DNA of 9,111 nt from Eubacteriales Family XIII. Incertae Sedis bacterium (GTDB lineage: Bacteria; Bacillota; Clostridia; Peptostreptococcales; Anaerovoracaceae), in NCBI GenBank assembly GCA_031276775.1, contig JAISML010000269.1, positions 1 to 9,111 on the forward strand. Reading direction: 5' to 3'. Made by a program: the position numbers and the translations under genes. The notes beneath the pieces were generated by a model. That model was not told the DNA's origin. It saw only the letters and a program-made list of their open reading frames with translations, and made no database searches. Shown here piece after piece: positions 1 to 4,949 of the stretch; the stretch's first letter is position 1; every line of letters begins with the position of its first letter.

Positions 1-131
1 TTATCAAATAAACACCCATATGCAAGCTGTTTTTGATGCTTTTTATCGTTGAAATATCATTTCTCGTCACAATTTACGAAAATCAGCCTGAGGGGTTGCG
101 CTAAGGTTTTCAACTAACCACTTGTTTCCTC
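1..131. other. AT-rich gene-free leader
   Basis: I see no credible gene, tRNA or other RNA here. Reading frames crossing it have no ribosome site and no recognisable protein. A weak inverted repeat lies at 3-37: ATCAAA-TA-AACA pairs with TGTTTTTGAT across a 13-base spacer. It is too weak to call a terminator. The stretch probably separates the CPBP gene from whatever lies to the left of the window. Confidence 0.5.
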
Positions 132-161
132 TTGTTTCCTCTTTCGCTTTCCATCTATAAT
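132..161 (+). promoter_or_regulatory. Sigma-70-type promoter of the CPBP protease gene
   Basis: The -35 box TTGTTT (132-137) and a perfect -10 box TATAAT (156-161) are 18 bases apart. The -35 lies inside the second copy of an exact tandem 10-base repeat, CTTGTTTCCT, at 121-130 and 131-140. Transcription would start near 168, at the end of a TA-rich run, just before a small GCCC-GCA-GGGC hairpin (175-185) that abuts the ribosome site. The promoter is inferred from box match and spacing. The repeated -35 region could also serve a regulator. Confidence 0.6.
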
Positions 162-186
162 ATATATATATATTGCCCGCAGGGCG

Positions 187-194
187 AAAGGAGG
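187..194 (+). promoter_or_regulatory. Strong ribosome binding site fixing a GTG start
   Basis: AAAGGAGG lies six bases before GTG at 201. It is much better placed than any signal before the upstream ATG at 132, which lies between the -35 and -10 boxes, or the internal ATGs at 291 and 390. It therefore sets the start of the CPBP gene. Confidence 0.7.
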
Positions 195-200
195 ATCGGA

Positions 201-1319
201 GTGGACGAACCAGGCAGGAACAGTACGCACACGGGCGTGAACATCCCCGCGCCGCACACCGCATACGGCGGCGCGCGTACAGGCGCAAATATGTCCGCGC
301 CGCGCGGCATGCGCGCAGATGCGTACGCGTACAACAGAACAGGTCTCGATCCCGGACAACTGCACAAAAGAACCGTTCGGCAGGAGAATATGCTCATCTT
401 CATCCTGCTGATCGGATTTTACTCCATCTCGGGCGCCGTCAGTGCGATCCCAAGCTTTGTCGCTCTTTTTCACGAAATAACGATCGATACGCCCTATATC
501 ATAGTCGATCCCGATGCGCTTACGGTCAGGATCCGTGAGATGAGCCTCAAATGGGTGGGTCTGCTTTCGATCGTCGGCATGGCCGCAAGCATTCCGCTTT
601 TCTTCGTGCTGCGCCAAAAACGTTTGCTTACCACCGATCTCACCGAGAAACGGTCCCCCATGAAAGCGGGCGCGTTCGTTCAAATCTTTGTCATCGCCAT
701 GGGCGCACAGTTCGTTTTCATCGCGATCAGCGCCGCCATTGAGGCTTTGCTGAACCTGCTCGATCTCTCCGCGTTCCCAACATACATGGAGAGCACGAGC
801 GTGCTGCATACCCCGGTCGGACTGCTCTACGCGACCCTCCTCGGCCCCATCATGGAGGAAATCATCTTCCGGGGCGCCATCATGAAACACTTGGAACGTT
901 TCGGCGCCAATTACGCCATCGTAATGTCCTCAGTCTTCTTCGGTCTTTATCACATCTTCCTCTACCAATCGGCATTCGCGTTTTTGGTGGGCGTCCTGCT
1001 GGGCTACACCGCCCACAGATACGCCATCCGATGGTCGATGCTCCTGCACATCCTCATCAACAGCGTGGCGCTGGGTCTGGACATCTTGGCCGGCGAATCC
1101 GTCACAGGCTGGATCATGTTCGCGATCTTCCCCGTCTCCGTTTTTCTTCTTTGGAAAAACAGGGACGCATTCAAAGCACAGCTGAGATTTGGGAAACCCG
1201 CCATGCCAAAGACATTCCGCCATGCCTTTTCCGGCATATCCGTAATCACGATGTTCGGGCTGTTCCTCTTGATGAACGTCTTCCTGATGACCTCCGGCAT
1301 GTACGGATTGCAAGGATAG
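201..1319 (+). CDS. CPBP-family intramembrane glutamic protease (Abi/CAAX protease-like)
   Basis: This is a predicted integral membrane endopeptidase of the CPBP (CAAX protease and bacteriocin-processing) family, 372 residues from GTG 201. The family signatures are intact: EExxxR (E219, E220, R224 in MEEIIFRGA), FxxxH (F247, H251 in FFGLYH) and HxxxN (H283, N287 in LLHILIN). These form the intramembrane active site. Several hydrophobic segments surround them, the first starting near residue 64. The first ~60 residues are hydrophilic and rich in Ala, Gly, Pro and Arg, with a degenerate 16-residue repeat; this tail is unusual, and a later start at ATG 390 (AGGAG only three bases before it) would remove it. 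Family members process prenylated proteins, bacteriocins or peptides, or act in stress roles; the substrate here is unknown. The gene is alone on its strand and convergent with etfA, so it is probably unrelated to the operon. The family call is firm; the N-terminus is less sure. Confidence 0.9.
   Translation: MDEPGRNSTHTGVNIPAPHTAYGGARTGANMSAPRGMRADAYAYNRTGLDPGQLHKRTVRQENMLIFILLIGFYSISGAVSAIPSFVALFHEITIDTPYIIVDPDALTVRIREMSLKWVGLLSIVGMAASIPLFFVLRQKRLLTTDLTEKRSPMKAGAFVQIFVIAMGAQFVFIAISAAIEALLNLLDLSAFPTYMESTSVLHTPVGLLYATLLGPIMEEIIFRGAIMKHLERFGANYAIVMSSVFFGLYHIFLYQSAFAFLVGVLLGYTAHRYAIRWSMLLHILINSVALGLDILAGESVTGWIMFAIFPVSVFLLWKNRDAFKAQLRFGKPAMPKTFRHAFSGISVITMFGLFLLMNVFLMTSGMYGLQG
234..303 (+). repeat. 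Degenerate 48-base-period repeat in the CPBP N-terminal tail
   Basis: Two 22-base segments, at 234-255 and 282-303, match except at five positions. Both begin GGCG and end CCGCGCCGC. They encode the related peptides GVNIPAP and GANMSAP, 16 residues apart. The surrounding DNA is extremely rich in alternating CG/GC steps, unlike the rest of the gene. This could be a decayed tandem duplication making up a disordered tail. Confidence 0.45.
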
Positions 1320-1329
1320 GCATTGCCGT

Positions 1330-2349
1330 TCAAGGATTGATCCGGGGCGCCGTTTCATCCCCGCTTCGGGCGAGATGCGCCCGAAGCGCCTGCGCAACCG
1401 CGCGCGCGTCGCCTATCGCCTTATAGTCGGAAACCTCAAAAATTTCAGCGTCCGGATCCTGATTGACGCTGATGATCGTCCCCGCGTCCTTGATGCCGCA
1501 CACATGGTGCGCGGCGCCGGATACGCCAAAACCGATGTAGACTTTCGGGCGAACGGTTCTCCCGCTCGTCCCGATCATACCCGATTCATCCTCGATCCAT
1601 CCGGCGTCCAAAGCGGGTCTCGTTCCGCCGATCGCACCCGACAGTTGTTCCGCGACCTCTTCCAGTATCCTGAAGTTTTCCCGCGTGGCGACCCCATAGC
1701 CTCCGCATATCACGACATCCGCCGCCGTGATGGGCATTTTTTTCGTCGCCCTCTTTTCAAAACCGACGATTTCAACGCTCGGATTCAAAGCGTCCAAGGG
1801 CGCGGCGCTTACTTCCGTCTCCCGGCATTCTTCCGCATCCAAATCCGCCGCCATAAACGTGCCGGACTTGACTGAAGCGATCCTCGGCCGCGTCGTCGGC
1901 GTGAATATCTCGCCGACGACCTTGCCGCCGAACGCCGGCACCATCTGCGTCAACTCCCCGTCCCCGCTCAAAACCAGATCCGCGCAGTGCGCGGTCACGC
2001 CTGTCTTCAGTCTGACGCCCAGCGCCGCCGACATCTCCTCTCCCGCGCGCGTCGCCGTGATGAGCAGAACATCCGGATCCGCCTCTCTCACGATCATTTC
2101 CAAGGCCGTCAGATGGTATTCCGGATGATAGAGATCGAGCAACGGGCTGTTCATCACATACAGCTCGTGGATGCCGGACTGCCTGAGTTCCTCCGCGATC
2201 ACCGCATTGCGCGGTCCGGCGTAAGCGGCGGCGAAGACGGCGCCCCGACCTTGGAAGATCTCTTTTGCTTTCGACAGCAGTTCCCGGTATCCGGGCAACA
2301 ATACCCCGTCAAACACCTCCGCGTAGATCAATATTTTTTTGATAGCCAC
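1330..2349 (-). CDS. etfA: Electron transfer flavoprotein, alpha subunit
   Basis: Alpha subunit of an ETF heterodimer, 339 residues, a normal family length. It binds FAD in its C-terminal domain and shuttles electrons with acyl-CoA dehydrogenases. The start is GTG at 2349, giving (M)AIKKILIYAEVFDG, with AAAGG nine bases upstream; the in-frame ATG at 2385 has no usable ribosome site. Residues 1 to about 195 are the ETF N-terminal fold. The FAD domain shows TRPALDAGW (243-251), GTSGRTVRP (260-268), GFGVSGAAHH (273-282), NQDPDAEIF (296-304) and VSDYKAIGD (306-314). The usual GISGxIQH is GVSGAAHH, so the Gln is a His while the following His is kept, and the usual QTGK is TSGR. It is the last gene of the operon, 48 bases after etfB and ten bases from the convergent CPBP stop. 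The family is certain; whether this is a bifurcating ETF cannot be read from sequence alone. Confidence 0.95.
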   Translation of the reverse strand: MAIKKILIYAEVFDGVLLPGYRELLSKAKEIFQGRGAVFAAAYAGPRNAVIAEELRQSGIHELYVMNSPLLDLYHPEYHLTALEMIVREADPDVLLITATRAGEEMSAALGVRLKTGVTAHCADLVLSGDGELTQMVPAFGGKVVGEIFTPTTRPRIASVKSGTFMAADLDAEECRETEVSAAPLDALNPSVEIVGFEKRATKKMPITAADVVICGGYGVATRENFRILEEVAEQLSGAIGGTRPALDAGWIEDESGMIGTSGRTVRPKVYIGFGVSGAAHHVCGIKDAGTIISVNQDPDAEIFEVSDYKAIGDARAVAQALRAHLARSGDETAPRINP

Positions 2350-2397
2350 AATCCAACGCCTTTCTTTCAGGAAGCCCTGACGCATGCCTTGGCCGCC

Positions 2398-3195
2398 TTA
2401 ACAGTTCACGCCCGACTTTTTCGCGATATCGACGATCCGCCTTGCGATTTCTTCGGGTTCCCCGGATATTTCGCGGCCGGCTCTGCGCAGATCCAATTGA
2501 ATCAATTCGCCCGCCCGCGTCGGAGACCCCTTCAGCCCGACCCGGCATTCGTCAACGCCCAAGGTCTCGGCGGTCAAGATCCCGATCGTTTTTTTGCCCG
2601 CCCCGATCACGTTCATCGCGGAAATCAGCCGAGGCCGGTACGCGTTTTTTTCGACCGACAGCAAGACCGGCAATTTGATCCGGTATCCGATCCTGCCTTG
2701 CTCGATCTTTTTCCTGACCGTCGCATATCCGTCCCGCACCTCGATGTCCGAAACGCCTGTGGCATGCGGGTATGACAGCCACTCCGCCAATTGTGTCGGC
2801 ACGTTTGCGGTCGCGCCGTCGGCGCTCTCCGTCCCCGTAAGAATCAAGTCGAACCGTACGCCAAGCGCTTCAATCGCTTTCATCAGCGTATAGGATGTGG
2901 AAAAGGTATCCGCGCCCGCAAAGAGGGCGTCGCAGGCGATGTACGCTTCATCGGCGCCCATCGCCAAGGCCTCCCTGATTCTGTCCTGGCTGAAAAGCGG
3001 CGCCATGCTCAGAATGACGACTTTTCCGCCATGCGTTTCTTTCAGCTGCAACGCCGCCTCGACAGCCGTCCGATCGCACGGATTTAGGATCGTCGGAATC
3101 CCCTCGCGGATCAGACGCTTGGTCTTTGTGTCGATCTTCAGCAAATGGTACTTTTCCGGATCCGGAACCGGCTTCACGCACACAATGATATTCAT
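2398..3195 (-). CDS. etfB: Electron transfer flavoprotein, beta subunit
   Basis: Beta subunit of the ETF, 265 residues (usual ~250-265), pairing with the alpha subunit encoded next. It starts at ATG 3195 (MNIIVCVKPVPDPE), with GAGG seven bases upstream overlapping the dehydrogenase stop codon. Recognisable parts are the N-terminal VKPVPD, AMGADEA (78-84), AGADTFSTS (93-101), the nucleotide-binding loop GTESADGATANV (121-132) and the C-terminal GLKGSPTR (221-228), which leads into the segment that docks onto the dehydrogenase. The loop is usually close to GxxAIDGDTAQVGP; here Gln is Asn and the following Gly is Pro. The region of the ETF-beta signature (VRKKIEQG...LPVLLSV) is also divergent. 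The role as electron carrier for the neighbouring ACAD homologue is inferred from order and family. Whether it holds AMP or a second, bifurcating FAD is open. Confidence 0.94.
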   Translation of the reverse strand: MNIIVCVKPVPDPEKYHLLKIDTKTKRLIREGIPTILNPCDRTAVEAALQLKETHGGKVVILSMAPLFSQDRIREALAMGADEAYIACDALFAGADTFSTSYTLMKAIEALGVRFDLILTGTESADGATANVPTQLAEWLSYPHATGVSDIEVRDGYATVRKKIEQGRIGYRIKLPVLLSVEKNAYRPRLISAMNVIGAGKKTIGILTAETLGVDECRVGLKGSPTRAGELIQLDLRRAGREISGEPEEIARRIVDIAKKSGVNC

Positions 3196-3205
3196 GGATC
3201 CGCCT

Positions 3206-4357
3206 CTACGCAAAGGTTTTCAGCGTATCCCCGGCGATGATCAGGCGCTGGATTTCACTGGTTCCGCCGGACGAGATCGACGTAAGCGCATCGCGCAGAA
3301 ACCGGCCCGCCGGATATTCGTCAATGACGCCGTAAGCGCCCATCAGTTCGATGGTGCGCTTTGCCGCCCTCGACGCGGCTTCCGTGCCAAAATGTTTGGC
3401 CATGCTGAATTCCGCAACGGCGGATTTCCCTTCGTCTTTTGTTTTGGCCGCTCTGTAGAGGAGCAACTTTCCGGCTTCGTAATCGAGCCGGTTCTCCGCA
3501 ATGTGGAATTGAATCGGCTGAAGCTTCGCGATCGGCTTTCCGTAAACGATGCGCTCATTCGCGAATTTGACGCTTTCCTCCACACAGCCGCGCAGGATCC
3601 CCACGCAGATTGCCGCCATACTCGCGCGTCCGACTTCACCGATCGTCTTTGCCGCAATGCCGTAGCCCTTTCCGACCGCTCCGATGACGCTTTCTTTCGG
3701 AATCCTGACATTGTTCAAAACCAACTCCCCGGTTACGGAACCGCGCAAACCCATTTTGTGTTCTTTTCGTCCCGGTCCGAAACCCTCGGTTCCCTTTTCG
3801 ATCAGATAGATCGTAAGGAGATTGCGTCCCTTTTCATCTTCGCCGGATTTGGCCGTTACCATGGCGAGATCCGCGAGATGCGAATTTGTGATGAAGCATT
3901 TCCGCCCGTTCAAAACCCAATGATCCTCTTCCAACACCGCCGTCGTGTTGGCGCCAAGCAGATCCGATCCGCCCGTCGGCTCCGTCGTCGCAAGACCCGA
4001 GATCTTTTCGCCCGCGCAGAGCAGGGGGAGATACCGCTTCTTCTGATCTTCCGTTCCGTTTTCAAGCAGAGCCGCCATGCCAAGCTGATGCGTGAATACG
4101 AACATCGCAAGCCCGGCCGAATGACGCGCAATTTCTTCCAGCGCGATCAACCGTTCGACGTGTCCCAGCCCAACGCCGCCGTACGTCTCCGGAACAAAGA
4201 CTCCGAGGATGCCGAGCTCGCCCATCATCGGAAACAGCTCGACGGGACACGTGTCCGACGCATCCCACTCCGCCGCTTTCGGAGCGACCTCCTGCGCCAC
4301 GAAATCGGCAAACGCCTTTCGCAGCATGACTTGATCTTCCGTGAAATTAAAATCCAT
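3206..4357 (-). CDS. Acyl-CoA dehydrogenase family protein lacking the usual catalytic glutamate
   Basis: A 383-residue member of the FAD-dependent acyl-CoA dehydrogenase superfamily, full length. The start MDFNFTEDQ at ATG 4357 has AGGAGG five bases upstream. All three domains are present: N-terminal helical (1 to ~115), beta (~120-225, with TEPTGGSD at 125-132 and FITN at 155-158) and C-terminal helical, with GRASMAA (243-249), NERIVYGKPI (267-276), ELMGAYG (337-343) and GGTSEIQR (364-371). In short/medium-chain enzymes the base is Glu in YEGT; here that position is Gly364 (SGGT). In isovaleryl- and long-chain enzymes it is Glu just before a conserved Arg; here that position is Gly243 before Arg244. 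A Glu occurs two residues earlier (241). It is followed after 10 bases by etfB, the expected electron partner, and preceded by the DUF2148 gene. Family certain; substrate and whether it dehydrogenates, reduces or does other chemistry are unknown. Confidence 0.92.
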   Translation of the reverse strand: MDFNFTEDQVMLRKAFADFVAQEVAPKAAEWDASDTCPVELFPMMGELGILGVFVPETYGGVGLGHVERLIALEEIARHSAGLAMFVFTHQLGMAALLENGTEDQKKRYLPLLCAGEKISGLATTEPTGGSDLLGANTTAVLEEDHWVLNGRKCFITNSHLADLAMVTAKSGEDEKGRNLLTIYLIEKGTEGFGPGRKEHKMGLRGSVTGELVLNNVRIPKESVIGAVGKGYGIAAKTIGEVGRASMAAICVGILRGCVEESVKFANERIVYGKPIAKLQPIQFHIAENRLDYEAGKLLLYRAAKTKDEGKSAVAEFSMAKHFGTEAASRAAKRTIELMGAYGVIDEYPAGRFLRDALTSISSGGTSEIQRLIIAGDTLKTFA

Positions 4358-4362
4358 AGGTA

Positions 4363-4368
4363 CCTCCT
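4363..4368 (-). promoter_or_regulatory. Ribosome binding site of the acyl-CoA dehydrogenase homologue
   Basis: A perfect AGGAGG on the minus strand lies five bases before ATG 4357, in the 19-base gap after the DUF2148 stop. It rules out the longer in-frame start near 4429. Confidence 0.8.
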
Positions 4369-4376
4369 TTTGCAAC

Positions 4377-4925
4377 TCAGCTTCTATCAAAAAATATGTT
4401 TTTGTGCGTGATGGATATCGGTATCCCAATCACCATCGATCCCTCCGCCATCTTGGATTTTCTTGCGGGCGGTCCAATCCTGTGAATGATGCGGTTGTCC
4501 ACATTGAACATGCTTGCGGTTTTGACCGCCGAACCAAGCGCAATACCCAAATCCATCAACCGCCACGCGCAGATCGGTCCCGGAAACATCGGTCCCTCCA
4601 CGCTCTGCAAATCGGCGCACCGTTCTTCGCCGCAGGCGCCGCAGTTCAGCCCGGGCGCGGGCGTTCCGGGCTTGATGAAGAACAGCAGCACGGCATCGGC
4701 GTCCATAATGTTTTTCCCGTCACGGTTGTACTTTTCTTCGCTCCCGATGGCTTTGCCGTACGCGTACATGGCGTCGGCCAACCGCCGGATATCCGCTCCG
4801 CGGACGATCTGCACGCCGATGCTGTCCGTCCCCTTGGTTTTGGGAGCGGTGACGGCGGAAACCGCCATGTACTCCACAATGCGGGACGCAATTGCGTCCA
4901 ACTCCATTTTTGTATCCGCATTCAT
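4377..4925 (-). CDS. DUF2148 ferredoxin-domain protein
   Basis: A 182-residue protein of the DUF2148 family, cytoplasmic with no signal peptide, probably holding an iron-sulfur cluster. The four cysteines lie at C95, C98, C103 (GLNCGACGEERC) and C119 (GPICAWRLMDLGIALGSA), in the family's typical arrangement. The N-terminal half (to ~85) contains KTKGTDSI and a conserved acidic/hydrophobic segment seen in relatives. Family members have no established reaction and occur mostly in anaerobes. The gene lies 24 bases after the regulator stop and 19 bases before the dehydrogenase homologue, so it is probably co-expressed. A redox or assembly role with the ETF is inference only. Two ribosome-site candidates precede ATG 4925: AAGG at four bases and a perfect GGAGG at 15 bases, an uncommon arrangement. 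Confidence 0.88.
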   Translation of the reverse strand: MNADTKMELDAIASRIVEYMAVSAVTAPKTKGTDSIGVQIVRGADIRRLADAMYAYGKAIGSEEKYNRDGKNIMDADAVLLFFIKPGTPAPGLNCGACGEERCADLQSVEGPMFPGPICAWRLMDLGIALGSAVKTASMFNVDNRIIHRIGPPARKSKMAEGSMVIGIPISITHKNIFFDRS

Positions 4926-4949
4926 TTTACCTTTTTGTTACCTCCTTGT

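Noticed and set aside
114..890. Long minus-strand open frame opposite the CPBP gene
   Set aside because: It mirrors the real gene, has no ribosome site, and encodes low-complexity charged sequence with no recognisable fold.
1310..1340. Bidirectional terminator between the convergent CPBP and etfA genes
   Set aside because: The gap is only 10 bases, and I found no GC stem with a T-run on either strand there.
3384..3402. Sigma-54-like site TGGCAC-N8-GC on the minus strand
   Set aside because: The -24 half matches but the -12 half (CCGCG) does not; it lies deep inside the dehydrogenase gene with no gene start just downstream.
4383..4404. A/T stem CAAAAA...TTTTTTG as a terminator after DUF2148
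   Set aside because: It lies within the last codons of DUF2148 and is pure A-T pairing; tight spacing to the next gene argues for read-through.
2897..4411. 504-codon plus-strand frame opposite the dehydrogenase and etfB
   Set aside because: It is antisense to two clear genes, Arg/His/Phe-rich and without family resemblance; a GC-driven shadow.
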